Counted from the first letter of the stretch, positions 1 to 16,324 are shown. The stretch is DNA of 64,000 bases from Apostichopus japonicus (GCF_037975245.1 NC_092573.1:802001-866000), one strand, 5' to 3'. Numbers and translations: made by a program. The notes: generated from the letters alone by a model not told the origin.

Positions 1-2126
1 ACCCTGTACAGATTGACTGAATGTAGTAGGTTCAATAAATTAGGACACGAACGATGCAAAGCTCACAGGAAAACCTTGAGATCCGAGTAAATTTGAAATG
101 TTAACATACAGAGGCCAGCTTTGAGGGTAGCACTCAGTTGATTCAATACAACAAAACAAAAGTCGAAAAATTGTCTATATTATTTCAAATATTACAGAAA
201 AATAGAACAAATCTTCTTTGAAGAGATTAAATAATGTATAAGGCCTAGTTAATTTTATTTTCCCTTCAAAATACATTTGAAAGTTGCTTTGTAATGATAA
301 ATATTCTAACTTATACATGCGGTGTTTTATATATCATCTTTACTACACGTTTATTTCACACTGTATCGTGGGTTGGGTTGGGGTAAATTAGGATAGTATG
401 TGTTGGAGGATATTTGTGTGTGCGTCTGGGGGGGGGGGGGGCACTAGATTAAAAACAGTAACTAAAAGACGCCTATCATATCAAAATAACTTCATGTACT
501 CGTCCAATTGTCGCGCGTGTTTAATGTCACAATTTTAAAAACTCGCGTCGTAATGATAAACGAATAGTCAGCCGTACCAGGGATTTGATATAGCAAGAGA
601 TATGAGGTATGATACAAACTTGGCTCTTGCAGCAGCGACATAAACGTCATCAGCTTGCTCGGGTTATATCGATCACAAATCTCTACTCCCTCCGCCTGAC
701 TGTGTAATTTTAAACGGATTATGTGTACCGTAAGTATTAAGCGTCTTGTTGCGACGGAGAAATAATAAACCTTTTACTATATTTATATTATTCGTCGGAA
801 CAAGGTTTTCAAACAAACCTCGAGAATTTTTTTTTTTTTTTTTTTTTGCTCAATCAGGGGTTTTTGGAGACGTTGATGCATCCTTTCTTTAATGAGATGG
901 AGACTATATAGAAACTTTGAAAGATTCAAAAGACAAAATGATGAATGGTGTAGGGGCCTCATCAACAGTGCGTTGGTGAGTTCTGCAAACAAATCACAAA
1001 ATTAAATCGTGCAAAATCATTGAATGTTTGACTAACGTTTTATCATGAACGTATTGTCGAGACGTGAGAAAAAAAAACTTCCCTTGGAAAGTAGTGTTTT
1101 TATTCTCCTTTTTGTCCCTTTTATTGTTTGTTTCCTCTAGTGTGTGTGTGTAAAGAGACGAACAAAAATACCATGGTGGTACATTTACTATATGTGTATA
1201 TAGGTCTGTATTGACTCTGATGTGGATATTACATAAACGCATATTATCTTAACGGTATTACTAGCTATCTGTGAAAACATGGCTGACAGTAGCAATAGAA
1301 ACAACCAAATCATCGCAAACTATAACCCTTGTCTTTTATAGTTGCAGCATTTATATAGCCTATATTACATCAACACACCAACACTCCAACACACGAACCC
1401 CCTCTCCCATCCTCCCATCCACCCCAGCAACGATCATTCGTGGAGACCAAACCCCATTACTCCTCTATCATTTATCGATCCTGTATGTCTTGACCACATA
1501 CCTATTTTTCTCTCTCTTCAATATTTTTTAAGATGTTGGTTGTGAATTAATTTGCCAACACAATGAGGTAACTGGGCAGGAGAATGGAAGGAAGTGGGGG
1601 GGGGGGGGTAGTAGTGGGGGGCGAGGGTGTAGGAATGTTCCGTATTAAAATATTTTTACGAGTTGTTGATTTGACGCACGTATTCGATGTTTTTTTCATA
1701 CTAAGACCCAATTACAATGTATATAGTTCATTACATCTTGAGTATAGCCGACTTCCAATTTCAATCAATCTTTTCATTCTTTTATGTTACATTTTTCCTA
1801 CTTATGCTTGATATGATGTAATAAAAAATAAAGAAGGGGGGGGGGGGAACTGTCTGGGCGACGAAACTCTGAGGATCAAATACCATTCAATATACGCATT
1901 CGCTCATTATAAAAAAAAACTAAGAGGTTGCCTCAAATTTGATTTATTCAGGCAATCTTAATTTATGCAACAATCGGGTACGTTTGGTTAAGTTGCAGAC
2001 CAAACAGAAAAAGATACTTTCAAGGGAATGAGTTACACAACCACTAGAACCGTTTACTGGTGAAGATTCTACGTTTCAGTCATCATCCCATTTATTAATT
2101 TTATTATTTCTTTTTTATCTTTCAAG
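1..2126 (+). other. isl: Intron of the Islet gene (5' part outside window)
   Basis: AT-rich sequence upstream of the first recognisable Islet exon. I looked for the Islet homeodomain and LIM coding exons and saw none, so this is taken as the 3' part of an intron. It ends in the pyrimidine-rich acceptor tatctttcaag at 2116-2126. It contains poly-G runs near 428-441, 1598-1608 and 1836-1848 and a T-run at 829-847, all without coding content. Confidence 0.75.
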
Positions 2127-2312
2127 GATCCAAGCAGAAGGATACAGAGTTTTAATGGTGTACCAATGGTTGCCTCTAGCCCAGTCAGACACGAAGCCCA
2201 GATGCCACAAGGCAGTCAAGTGGAAGTACAAAGCTACCAACAGCCCCCATGGAAGGCCCTTAGTGACTTTGCTCTTCAGAGCGACATAGAACAACCACCA
2301 TTCCAGCAGCTT
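2127..2312 (+). CDS. isl: Islet LIM-homeobox protein, penultimate coding exon (LHX3-binding region)
   Basis: This exon has 186 nt and 62 codons in phase 0. It is bounded by the acceptor tttcaag (AG at 2125-2126) and the donor CTT|gtgagtat. The peptide contains [43 protein letters not shown]. These match the part of ISL1/ISL2 C-terminal to the homeodomain. In vertebrate ISL1 the segment TPMVAASP...VEVQSYQPPW is the LHX3-binding domain, the two short strands that clasp the LIM domains of LHX3 in motor-neuron LIM complexes. The [13 protein letters not shown] block after it is a hallmark of Islet proteins. Islet factors are nuclear DNA-binding regulators of motor neuron, endocrine and heart-progenitor fate. 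The upstream exons (LIM1, LIM2, homeodomain) are outside the window. The start could shift to another AG at 2134, but the first AG after the pyrimidine tract aligns better with the D of the vertebrate NDKT sequence. Confidence 0.93.
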
Positions 2313-2448
2313 GTGAGTATATATAAGCATTGACTAAAAATTGTTTGTTAAAATTCCAAACAGAATTTATACTTATAAGAATAATATGTCATTTTCGTGT
2401 ATTTCTTTTTACATATGCGAAATGAATCATATACCCAGGGTAGGGATA

Positions 2449-2470
2449 GGGGAGGGGGAGGGGGAGGGGG
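2449..2470 (+). repeat. G-rich tract, potential G-quadruplex
   Basis: Four G-runs separated by single A (GGGG-A-GGGGG-A-GGGGG-A-GGGGG), 137 bp after the 5' splice site of the last isl intron on the sense strand. The pattern satisfies the usual G3+N1-7 quadruplex rule. Any effect on splicing is inference. Confidence 0.7.
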
Positions 2471-5400
2471 AATTCGGTGGTTTATAACAGCAGCAGCAAA
2501 CATTTCTTTCTTTCTGTATAACTCCCCTATCCCCCAAAACCAAAAACAAAATTTCTTACCAAGACGTACTGCACAGTAGATGAACCCAATTTAAAAACAT
2601 GTTTTTTCTGCAATAATTTCTTATATATATATTAGGCACATGTATGGCTCAGGATTAACCCTGACACGAAACCGCATCCGCGTTGCTAGGGTTGGTTAGG
2701 GTTACGATGTACGTAGCCTACCGTATGTCAGGATGTGAGGTCCCCCTCCTTTATTTGCCCTCTCTCGTAAGCTATACACCGCCGTTTGCCCTGCGGTGCG
2801 CCTCGTTCCTTCAATACATTTATTCTAACCAGGTGTAGCCGATATACAATATTATTTGACAGGCCATCAGATCACTATAGTAATGTGTGTGTGTGGGGGG
2901 CCTTGTAATCTTATAGTAAGCGGCTCTATATACCGCGCTATGCCACGTCAAATATGATAAGGAGGATAGGCCTACTCAGGGTAACCTTTCCTTTCCATAA
3001 GAGTTCTTATCCTTGTCAATTAGACCCAAGTGAGACGTAAATTCCAATTCGTTGCCTCTTTAAAAGATAACCCGTTGAATGTCAAGTCTCTGAAACCTTT
3101 AACGAAAATCGACAGGGTAAAAGATACCGCGCAATGTTTTTGTGGGACCTTCAGCGACCCGCGTCTGAGGTAAATACTTCAAAAAGAAAAATGCGATACA
3201 CCTTGGATTGACGAAATAAGAAAAAATGTTAAGGAAAAGATGAAAATGTAAAGATTGATGTTTTGAGAACCAGACAACGCGAGGTCAAGAAGAACGACTT
3301 CATGTGAAAAACAAACTTATTCCGTCTGAGAAATGCTGACGCTATAACTATATCAACATAACGTGAATTTGTGCGAACAACAATTATGCAAATCGTACGG
3401 TCACGTGACCATAGGTTCAAACTGCTATTAAATGCAACCCTAGTTTTGTAATAGGATATCGAAGGAGGGTAACCGTCAGTTGTGCAAATATGATTTGTGT
3501 CGTTCGGTGTTCGTGACGTCACAAGAGCCATCTTTTATATGCATTCAATCTAACACGACACACAACAACATCAAAATTATACATTAATACTCGACATGTA
3601 ATATATTCAGATATTTATAAAAGTATAGATGAAAATATAGATCTTAGCTTAAACGCAATTAGTTGTGCTTACGTCACACGTCCTGACTGGCCAATCGTTG
3701 ATCCACTAGTGATCCATTTAATTCTTATAAAACACAGATCTGTCGTAAGAAACCTCGCAGTACCGCCAACAGGAAACCCATGCTATAAAATAACCCCTTA
3801 AATTCTATTTCATTGTCATTCAAATGATTACTTCATTACTTGTGTAAAGTGTTCGTTTGATTCTTATCAATACATCGTTATTAAAAAGTTTACACTCTTA
3901 AATCACGCGTATCTGTTTGTCTGTCAAATATATATTGTTTGCTTTCAAATTACGAAAAACGTTTGAATAAAAGACCTTTTTACCTGTGTCAAACGCACGG
4001 TTTTTTGACACAAAGAAATGACAAAATATTGATGGTTATAAAAGTTGGTATAAGGACAATATACCAAATCTGTTTTTTTATATATATTTTTTTTACCATT
4101 TTATAAACCTTTCAAATTAGTTGAAAATGAGAATTTCAATCTTAAAATCGATTTTGATATTCACAATCCAACTAAATATGAAATAAATCTAGAATCTCTT
4201 CGTAATGGCTTCCGGAAGACTCCGCGGTATGATTATTAATTAATGTTCGCACCAGTTTATTACGATAGAGGGGGCACACGTTACCAGGCGAATTTATTGA
4301 TCGCGGACGATCAATAGAACGTGAGCTTGATCATAGAGAGGGAGAGAGCGATCAAAACAAACCGGGAAATAAATCTCGAATTGTTGAATATTAAAATTAC
4401 TAATGCAATGTGCAAAAGCCCCGGGATAACTTCAGTTTATATATATTGGGGAAATATAATTTAAACGCATTAGGAACATGTTCGAGAGCTGTATTTAGTA
4501 TATAGCGTGCGTATAAATTGTGTAGACATTTTAGAGCTTTGTTAGTATGTATGAATAGGCGGCCTATGGGTGTACTGGCGGAAAGGTAAATATAAGGGGG
4601 ACGGGGAATTTTATTTGAGTATTAGGTAAACAACAACATTCAGGCATTCATTAGCCTATATAATTAGTGTAAATGCATCATTCGTGTGTCTATGGACTAT
4701 TTTACTCTTTCAGAAATAGAACTACAATCATTTAAGTAATAATATCAAGATAATGTTGGCATAGACATGTTCAAATATTGAGAGCGGATATCTCCCTGGT
4801 TTACTGATGGGTGCAGGTGGGTCCTGGATGGAGGGGCCTCATGTTACCTCGCAGCGCGCTTATATTCTCAAATTAAAAACGAAAAGAAAATTCTTTCGAA
4901 CATTTTCTATCCACCCCAGCCTTTTCTATAAGTAAAGATCAATCTAAATTTCATAAATATGTCCAGTCTCTTGTTTATCATTTGGTCGTACAAAGATTGA
5001 ACACAAATGCGATTTATTGGATAATTTTTCATTTAAAGTACACAATAATTTTCTTGAAAAAGTATTACGTCATCAGTTAACGATGATATTTGTTATGCAT
5101 TACTGTCATAAGTTAAATCCCAGAGACTTTTGAAAGATTCCAAAATGTCAGAAAATTTGACCGACACTACCAAAAAAAAATGTGAGAGTTAAATTACAAG
5201 CTTCCATTTGTTAGAAAGCATCTGATAAAATGTTCCAAATAGGGTGACAGTCCTTTATCAGTCAAACGTCTTCAAGAAATCCTAGAAATAACTCTCCTTA
5301 AATCTGTCCTATTCATAAATGATCATATCCTTGTTTTCATAATATATCTATTATATATAGTTATATACTATATTGTAATCTAGTAATTACCTATATTTAT

Positions 5401-6726
5401 TGAAGAGAATGCCATTATAGTTCTCTCTACAGAGTTTGTCATATCACACATATTTATATTCCTCCTCTCATGTATTACATGAAAGGGTTAACCCTACCAT
5501 ATCACTCGCTATATACCTTTATAAATATACTTCAGTTTTTCTCAGGTGAAAAAATGAAAACGTGTTTGGTTCGTCTGTAACCAGATTGAGCGACATGGCT
5601 CTTTATGCCAATTTGTCAAAGAAAAAGGTCAAAGAATAGAAGGGGGAAGGAAGAAGGAAAAAAAGAAAAAAAAAAGAACCCGATTGAAATGGTTAAATGC
5701 CTAGCGAGCTTCTGTACGATGCTTGAGAAAGGGATCGATAAATGGCGTGTTGTACCAATTCATTACCCCGGAGTTATCGGGTGGGAAAAGTTAAATGAGA
5801 ATGCTATAGATGACAGGAGTGTACATACCACACGTTACCGACACGAACTCCAGTTAGGTCGGTTCAAGAAAAAAGGGGAAACAAAAAGGTTTTTTAATTG
5901 TCACCATTGTCGTGCATATAAAAGGGATGGTCATAATAATAGAGTGTATATAACATACACACTAGAACTAAACTATACATTTTGCTGGTGCATGCGTGCT
6001 GTGCGAAGCACCCTTCGTTAAAGGAAGGGTTTTTTCCTTTTTGGGCTCAATCTTGTTTGGGGCGCTCAATTAGTATTAAAAAAAAACGCCTTTAGAAAAC
6101 GATGAAAAATAAAGAGAAGGAGAGAGAGAGAAAGAGATAAAATCCAGGAGCAATATAGGACAAATCAAACGATATAAAATGGAAGTTAAGGATAATTACA
6201 GGAAATAGAACATCAGCGGTGCGTGTGGTAGAAACATTCCTTATATGGTCAACGCTGCCACAAGCAATCCTAATATCACCGGAAGATATTCTCGTTTGTA
6301 CAGTACAGTTGAGCATATATTCTACTTAAAAATTTCCTCTTTGCATTTTTGCTAATGAATACCGTCTCTAAATGAAGCGCATAGTGAACGGGAGAGAGGT
6401 GATAATAATAGATATAGTAATGACAAGCCGGAAGATTGAAGGGGGAAAAAAAATTATTCACATTATATCAGCCTACTCCATTAGGATGTTTCCTGTCGAA
6501 TGAAGTCGAGAAATCAGCAGATATATCGCCGTCTTGTTTTATATTTCTTTTTTATTCTTCTAATCTTTTTTTATCTTCTTTTCTTCCTATTCTTCAATTG
6601 AGCATAAAGTACTGAGCACTTTGAAAGATTTTAAGACGTTTTAAGTATGTGTTGTAGATGAAAGCGAAAATGAGTTTTATAGTTACTGAACTGGAATATG
6701 AAGTAGATAGTTGGTTCATGGTAATG

Positions 6727-6862
<136 letters not shown>

Positions 6863-7588
6863 CAATATAGGATACGGTATATAGCAGTGAAGGTAGCAAT
6901 AAATAAAGTAACAATGCCTGCAGATAGTCAGCTACTGTTTACAATGAATTCCTTGCATAACTTAGTGAAATCTACTGATGAACATTTTGGTGTATATTCT
7001 ATCAAATCTGTTACTATGACATAAAGGTTAATTGGAGTATTTTATAAAGGACGCACATCGATTTTACTGAATTGCCATAAGCTACAGTTAGCTATAATAC
7101 ATTGGTCAATTGAAAGGAATAATATATTTCAAGAAAAAAGACGGCGATCTTCTTTCATATCACAAATCGTTACAATTGCTGCTGCCTTACTGACCTGTAC
7201 TATATATTTTTATTTGTAAACCTGTCCTCTCATGAAGGGAGAGAGTGAATGGGTGGTTCGAGATAAAAAAAAGGAAAGAAGATCCCCCCCCCCCCACATA
7301 CACACATACCCCACCACCACAATCTACAAGATTCTCCCACCAAATTTAAAATTTTAAAGGTATCGTTATAATGCAAAGTTTTTATTCTCTCGCCACTAGA
7401 TATATGTAGGTTTTCATCGCGCTACGTAAGTTGAATGAAGGCAATTCTTATGGGGGAGAAGGTATATCTGTCGAGGCTATGTGATGCAAGTAAGCAAACT
7501 TTAGATCTTTGCGAGAGATGCAAGAATGATTTACATTCGAAGTATTTATCTTCAATTGACCTCAAACATCTTTATTTCTCTCCTCCAG

Positions 7589-7759
7589 GTGAATTTTTCA
7601 GAGCAAAACCTGGGTCACACTATCGTCAACAAAGATCAGCTCCCTAGGGACGATGCTGCTCAGGGGTCGGGGATGAGCCTTCCCCCCACCCCGGACTCAT
7701 CTGATCGCTTACATACAAACTCCAGTCATCTCGAATCCATCTCAGTTAATTCCGATTAA
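7589..7759 (+). CDS. isl: Islet LIM-homeobox protein, terminal coding exon
   Basis: This is 56 codons plus TAA (7757-7759), entered through the acceptor tttctctcctccag (AG 7587-7588). It joins the previous exon in phase 0, giving PPFQQL followed by VNFSEQNLG; vertebrate ISL1 has the same FQQLVNFSE junction, which fixes both exon and frame. The rest is a polar, low-conservation tail with a Ser/Pro/Thr-rich motif MSLPPTPDSSD that can be aligned with the LPDTPNS motif near the end of ISL1/ISL2. The vertebrate ending is not preserved. The tail carries no known catalytic function; in the family it contributes to transcriptional activity and protein turnover. An ATG-started reading that runs into this exon from the intron (from 7526) is not the real start. 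Confidence 0.93.
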   Translation: MNFSEQNLGHTIVNKDQLPRDDAAQGSGMSLPPTPDSSDRLHTNSSHLESISVNSD

Positions 7760-8605
7760 CAAACTCTTCGCCAACAATACTTGCAAGTTTTCTGAAAAGG
7801 AAATTCTACTACTATTTCTTCTTCTTCATCTTCTTTTTCTACGGAACCAAATTCTTTGGGAACAAATATTTGCTCAGATGAGTTTTTCAATTCCATTAGG
7901 AGCCAAGAGTTCAGAGCTAAAGCACGCGACAACTTCGGTTTAAATACTTACGGGGATACTGCTATCGTACGAAGATGGGCCTGTTTGTATGTAATTCATC
8001 AAATCCATGGCGCCAATGGAGTGATTTCAGGGTATTTTTTTTCTATCATACACGGAAGTTACCAAGATCAAGAGAGGCAAGAAAAAGACGTTGGAGAAAC
8101 ACATCATGATTTGTTTCCTTCTGATGGTAGCAAAAGTTGCCCAAATAGACCTACCCTTTTTCTCACTCACTCTTTCTCTGTTAATTTGTTTGGCAAAGTC
8201 GGGGTGTGAATGACTGTGGCGTCGAGAGAAAATCGGACAAAAGGTTGTGTGTTTTTTCTCAGATAATGTGAGTGCAATTCTTAATGCAATAGCTATATAG
8301 ATTTAAAACAAAAATCAAAATGGGACACAGTTGGACGAGACTAAACATAAGTAAAAAAAAACCATTGGATTGTTTTGACGGTACTGTATTCGCTCTCTCT
8401 TTGAAAAAAAAACCCAGTGAAACGGATGAATTGCATAATGTAAAACAAACCAAGAAGGACCAGTATGTGATTGAGTTATTACCACAATGGCATATGTAAA
8501 TCATTTTCTTTACCGATAAGTGTGAAGCATATAGTTGTCATATCTAGGACTTGGTGTCTCCTAAATTAGTATAGATCTTAAAAACTGAAATAAACTTTCC
8601 GGCGG
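7760..8605 (+). other. isl: Inferred isl 3' untranslated region
   Basis: Starts right after the TAA and runs to about 10 nt past the first AATAAA on the + strand (8589-8594). It is U-rich, with a CTTCTTCTTC-type stretch near 7819-7840. A 117-codon open frame (7856-8209) lies inside it but has no homology and is treated as untranslated. The true 3' end could instead use AATAAA at 8800-8805. Confidence 0.55.
8589..8594 (+). promoter_or_regulatory. Candidate polyadenylation signal of isl
   Basis: First AATAAA on the sense strand after the isl stop codon, 830 nt downstream. A second AATAAA is at 8800-8805. Choosing the first is inference. Confidence 0.4.
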
Positions 8606-11600
8606 AAAAGAAGAAAGAAAGAAAGAAAGAGATTGAGAAGGGGGAAACAAAGGGGATTATTTATAAACAATGAGTGTCATACTGTTGCTCATCATTCATC
8701 ATCAATATGTGGTCATGTTTAACATAGCCATGCATGAATATTAAATAATCATCCCGTCAATATTTATGAATAATTGAAATTTTAGAACCACGGTATTCAA
8801 ATAAATATACGCAAAGATGGCAAGAAATCTGTTGCAAAATCGCTTGGAACCGCAGCACAGTTATGTTTGGACTCTAATCCCGGGCAACTGTGAGTATAAC
8901 GTACCGGCTCTGCTGTACGGTGTCCACGTATACACCTCTGTGATCTTTATAGGTAATGGGTGATCTTGTACGAAAGCTCTACAAACGATGAATGTATGAA
9001 AGACGTTACATAATGTTTTCATCACTAAACTTAAAAAGTTTTGAGCATAAATGGCGGCCCCATCTGAAAGATAAAGAAGAAAATACCCAGCATGGTATCC
9101 AGGCGGTATTTTGTATATCCACATTATATCAGTATCAACGCGTGCCTCTAGTCTTTCATTTCGTAGCGGACATGTTCGGCCACACTGCTAAATTTTGGCG
9201 CGACAAAATGTTTAAAAACAAAGACAATTAGCGCAACGACTTGGGGTAGGTTTACAGCTTACGGGATACGTGCAAAAAGTGAACTTAGATCATTACGTGA
9301 AAAAACAAATGCTTAATATGCATTGTATTATATTTGAAAGTACTTAGATTTTTGTGTACAATAATAAACAAGCAAAACAACACTTCATAACATTACTTTG
9401 AAGTAGTTGAAAATCTAAGTGAACTTATTTGACCACACGAGTATTTTTTTTTCTTCTCTCTCTCATTTATTTGTCATATAATGTAAAGATATTAATGGGC
9501 ACGTCTGCAATCAAACTTACGATTTTTTTTTTTAACAATATATATATATATATATTTTTCCTGTTCATAAATTTGTGAAAATCTTTGTGCTTCGTGTGCT
9601 TTGTTGTTACAAAAACAACATTCCTTCTGGTCGCCATTTGTCGTAGAAATTTAGATTATTTATATCAAATCTTGAGTTTTGCTCCTGATTTTCGACCTCT
9701 GTAGTCAACACACTTGCTCGCATTGGTACATTACACTGTTATCATGCGGTTAAGGAGTCATTCGCCCCTTTTTTGTTTACAATAATATAATTCATAAGTC
9801 AATAAACCCTCGTTTTGCGTAAAGTATGAAAAAACTATGAAACTGTAGAAAAATCGCTTCGAGAAAATCGTATGGGCTGTTTGAAATAAAGCCGCGATAT
9901 CGGTTGTTAATGTCCCTTCGCGGAAGTGATACCAGTGTTGTGCGATATGTCAATAACACCTGGTGATTATTAGGATGGGTTTTCTAGGTCGCCCGTCTCG
10001 TTTTAGAGAAAGTGCTTCATCGACCCATTGGTGAGGTGACGTAAGCCAATCTAAATGGTGAGCTAGATTTATAACTTTTTCACCTGAAGTACCCCTTTAG
10101 TTGTAAAAAATATCTTATTGCCAATTAGGCAAATTGGAGGACTAGAATGTTTGACTGCGAGATAGGTTAATTGTGCCACCGTTCTCTGTCTCTGAGAAAG
10201 ATGGCGAAAACTTCGAGTAAATTATGGTCACTGGAATTAACCATCACTGAAATGAGACGAAAAACAGAAACGCTTTCGTAAAAAAGAGTGTATACGATGT
10301 TTGGTTTAAAGTTTCCTTCATACAGAGAGTGTAAACAAAAAACAGGTATGGATGGTATATACTGCAGTACAGTTATACTCCACCTGCTAAAATCACGAAA
10401 GAATAATATTTATGTTTTTATACTGGTTAATAAAATGTTCTCACATTTTAAACTGAAACTCTGATCTGTTTAAAAAGTGGAATCTTATATTCCCCCGGTT
10501 GTTGCTACATCGAAAAGCTATGATTATTTTTTTTTAAATATTAAAACAACCAAATTGTATTGATATCCATCTTTTTTTTATATTTATGATAATTTAAGCA
10601 GATGTCGTCGATGAAAATGTTTAAAAATCTGAAAATAATTTCTTCCTCCACCTTATGTCATGTGCTTATTTAATATCGATAAGTTTATAAGCAATTTTTT
10701 TTTGTTAAGTGAAGTTGTGAGCTCTTTGTCAAGTTAAATGTTGGTAAGAAATAATATCAGCTAAAGCATGTATATTGTTCACAGTTTTATGATATTTGTA
10801 AACACGAAACGTGTTCACGAAAATGGTACAAAAAATGTTAAAATGAAAATGGAATACTTAACCCTTCTGTATCTGCCTTTTATATACGGTCGTCTGTTTG
10901 AATGCGTGAAATCTTGATCTGCAAAATTGACCCTACGAAGCTACATAGTGCTTACATCGAGATGATATAGATATGAACAGCGATCGCATAAGCTTCTATT
11001 ACCTTCCTGTGATATCACAACTTCATAAAAGCAATTCATTTAACTATATTTTGTAGTTTTCACAAAAAAGTTTTCGACTTCGTCCTCCCCTTACGTCTCA
11101 CCCTGCATCGTTCGTCGCCATTTTGTTTTCATGGTTTGTTGTAACGCTATATTAACATAGATATTGCACTACAAACTGAACTGGGTGCGATGGAAGTAAC
11201 CTGTGGGATTTTGTTAATGGTAAATATTTTTTTTCCTTTTAGAGGCAACGTAGGCAACACGGCAGGTGCAAAGTTTCAGAATATAGAGTCATTTTCAAAT
11301 AAATACGCAGACAATTCCAGAGGCAAATCTGTATATGTGTAACCGCTTGGGTAATGTAGTATTTTGAGTAAAATTGTTCCAATGGCAATCCCTTTTCCTC
11401 GGTTAATCATGCAGAAACCGTGTAAACAATTATTAATTTTTTCCTAACCTAAACCAACAGACACATTCACCACAAACTCAAATAAAATAATATATATTCA
11501 ACATTGAATTGAATATATAATATTCAACATACTATATAGTTCATTCAAAAATAAATGAATGAATATTACAACACCAATTTATATGTGACAAGCATTTGTT

Positions 11601-12410
11601 AAATTTCTATCACACAAAGAGAAAAATATGTCAAAGTTGGGACAGAACATGCCACCCTTCAACACCGCGCCCCTTCCCACTTCACCACCACCCCCTCCAA
11701 GACACACAGATTCTTACACGCACACACTCTTGATCGAACTCGAGGTTCTTTTTTTTGTCAACTTGTGTTGTCTAGTAAGGTCAAAGGTTACCGAACTCGG
11801 CGCATCACCATATATATGCTACGTCCTTGATTAGCTATTTGTGGTCGCTGTATTGATCACATAATTATAAAGCCGTTGGATTCCATAGCTTTGTGGGTCT
11901 GCAGTACTAGCCGCCAAAAGGGAGGGCTTTTCTATGGCTAATTACAAGATTCATTACGTCCATTGTACCCTTAACGTCAACCACATTGTCCCATAATCAA
12001 ATCGTATTGAACACTTTCTTTTGTTAACTGAACGCGTTGTTAGGAAGCGTAATGCTAATACCCTAAACTGAAAGCTTAGGTTTGACAGTCATTTGAAATA
12101 CATGTCAAAAAGGGACCTCTGATTCTTTACAACGTGTTTTCAATGGTGTCCCTACTGGGCCAATCCGGTCTCTGATCAGCTTAGAAAACTTTGAAGTTCT
12201 GATCGAAACATCTGAAGTAAACGAGAACACACCGCCCACCTCACTCTTGCAACGAGTATCTTCAACACCAGGATTTATATGTTCGAACGTAAAGGCATAA
12301 CTATATATATTAAGGAATCACAAATGATTTCGAGTTGGTTAACATCATGTTTGATCTCTAGGGTAAGGCAAATATGTCACTAAAACCGAACTAGTATTGT
12401 TCGATATTGT

Positions 12411-12413
<3 letters not shown>
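8606..12413. other. Intergenic, no supported gene
   Basis: AT-rich sequence downstream of isl. Two short coding-like segments (8817-8963 and 11243-11342, + strand) are described elsewhere as not convincing. An (AAAG)n stretch is at about 8609-8632, a short (AT)n at about 9539-9556, and a dispersed-repeat core at 12131-12165 that recurs at about 45233. I see nothing else functional. Confidence 0.6.
11492..11518. repeat. Perfect 10-bp inverted repeat
   Basis: ATATATTCAA, a 7-nt spacer cattgaa, then TTGAATATAT. A perfect small dyad in AT-rich DNA followed by further TATTCAA copies. Such hairpins arise easily in AT-rich sequence, so function is not implied. Confidence 0.6.

Positions 12414-12472
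<59 letters not shown>
12414..12472. repeat. (AT)n microsatellite
   Basis: About 29 AT units directly abutting the 5' side of the tRNA-derived element. Confidence 0.95.
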
Positions 12473-12474
<2 letters not shown>

Positions 12475-12622
12475 AGGTTTCGAACCTCTGGACATACAAT
12501 CAGCGTCCATAGCCTAGTAGTTAGGGTGTCCGCGTACAGAGCGGAAGGCCCGTGGTTCGAATCCCAGTGGAGGCTGAAAGTTTTTCACTGTTCTGGATTT
12601 TCCAACTCATTACGTTTTTCAT
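12473..12622 (+). mobile_element. tRNA-derived SINE (or tRNA-like pseudogene) between AT tracts
   Basis: A tRNA-like domain lies at 12503-12574. It has acceptor-like arms GCGTCCA / TGGAGGC (6 of 7 pairs), a D arm with the A-box-like tagcctagtagttagg, a perfect 5-bp anticodon stem TCCGC/GCGGA with loop GTACAGA, and a canonical B box GGTTCGAATCC (12554-12564). The T stem has two mismatches. The formal anticodon ACA is not used in normal eukaryotic tRNA sets, which argues against a working tRNA and for a SINE head. About 50 nt of unrelated tail follows before the next AT tract. Upstream, 12473-12489 is a perfect T-arm-like hairpin that reads AGAGG-TTCGAAA-CCTCT on the minus strand, so a second, inverted tRNA-like fragment may be fused here. 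Confidence 0.6.
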
Positions 12623-12630
12623 TTATATAT

Positions 12631-12704
<74 letters not shown>

Positions 12705-12720
12705 GTGTGTGTGTGTGTAT
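12623..12720. repeat. (AT)n followed by (TG)n microsatellite
   Basis: An AT repeat with one AAATAT interruption, turning into tgtgtgtgtgtgtgtat at its right end. It abuts the 3' end of the SINE-like element, as expected if the element ends in or inserted into an AT repeat. Confidence 0.95.
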
Positions 12721-13070
12721 ACCCTGAACTATATTTGATATGGAAATAGATTTGTGTGGCCCTGACAGGGAAACAGAACTAGAATGCTTCACTACAAAAG
12801 TAAACCTCAATACATTCCGCTCATTGACGGTTGTGTTGCCTGTGTTTGCCAAACGCCAGGTCTAAACTAATAACGAACATGGTAGCTCCTTCATGCTTGT
12901 TTACCATATCGATCGACATATTGACATGTTGTAACGTTGAATCAATCGCCTCAACTCGTGTCTTTCTCATAACTAACTTGAAAATATTAGACTCAGTCTA
13001 TTGGAAACAAATCCCAAGTCCCATATCGGCTGTAAAAGCATCTTCTTTTATAATGTTATACAGATGAATA

Positions 13071-16111
<3,041 letters not shown>

Positions 16112-16116
16112 GATAT

Positions 16117-16136
16117 ATGTTAAAATATACATATAC

Positions 16137-16209
<73 letters not shown>

Positions 16210-16210
16210 C

Positions 16211-16251
<41 letters not shown>

Positions 16252-16324
16252 AATGTGTGTTTATTTTTTGGAGGGGGGGGGGGGGCTTCAAACAACTTTC
16301 TTTATTGATTAGGTTGTTTTTGCT
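16117..16324 (+). repeat. Tandem duplication, copy 2
   Basis: Second copy of the unit at 15923-16111, separated by 5 bp. The near identity of the flanks points to a recent duplication. Slippage has since changed the AT tract and lengthened the G run to about 14. Confidence 0.93.

Noticed and set aside
2681-2703. Telomere-like ttagggtta words
   Set aside because: Only two TAGGGTT-type units; too short for an interstitial telomere.
5605-6021. 138-codon plus-strand frame inside the last isl intron
   Set aside because: Starts in an A-rich low-complexity stretch, has no splice sites or recognisable domain, and a frame of this length is expected by chance in the window.
7856-8209. 117-codon frame downstream of the isl stop
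   Set aside because: Lies in the inferred 3' untranslated region, with no ATG in good context and no homology.
8817-8963. 48-codon ATG frame (MARNLLQNRLEPQ... LLYGVHVYTSVIFIG) ending at a gtaatg donor, reminiscent of a receptor first helix
   Set aside because: Short, no matching downstream exon in phase, and only loose resemblance to a membrane receptor.
11243-11342. Strong pyrimidine-tract acceptor followed by a 32-codon frame ending KSVYV-stop
   Set aside because: No upstream exon in compatible phase could be found; a single acceptor plus a short frame is weak evidence.
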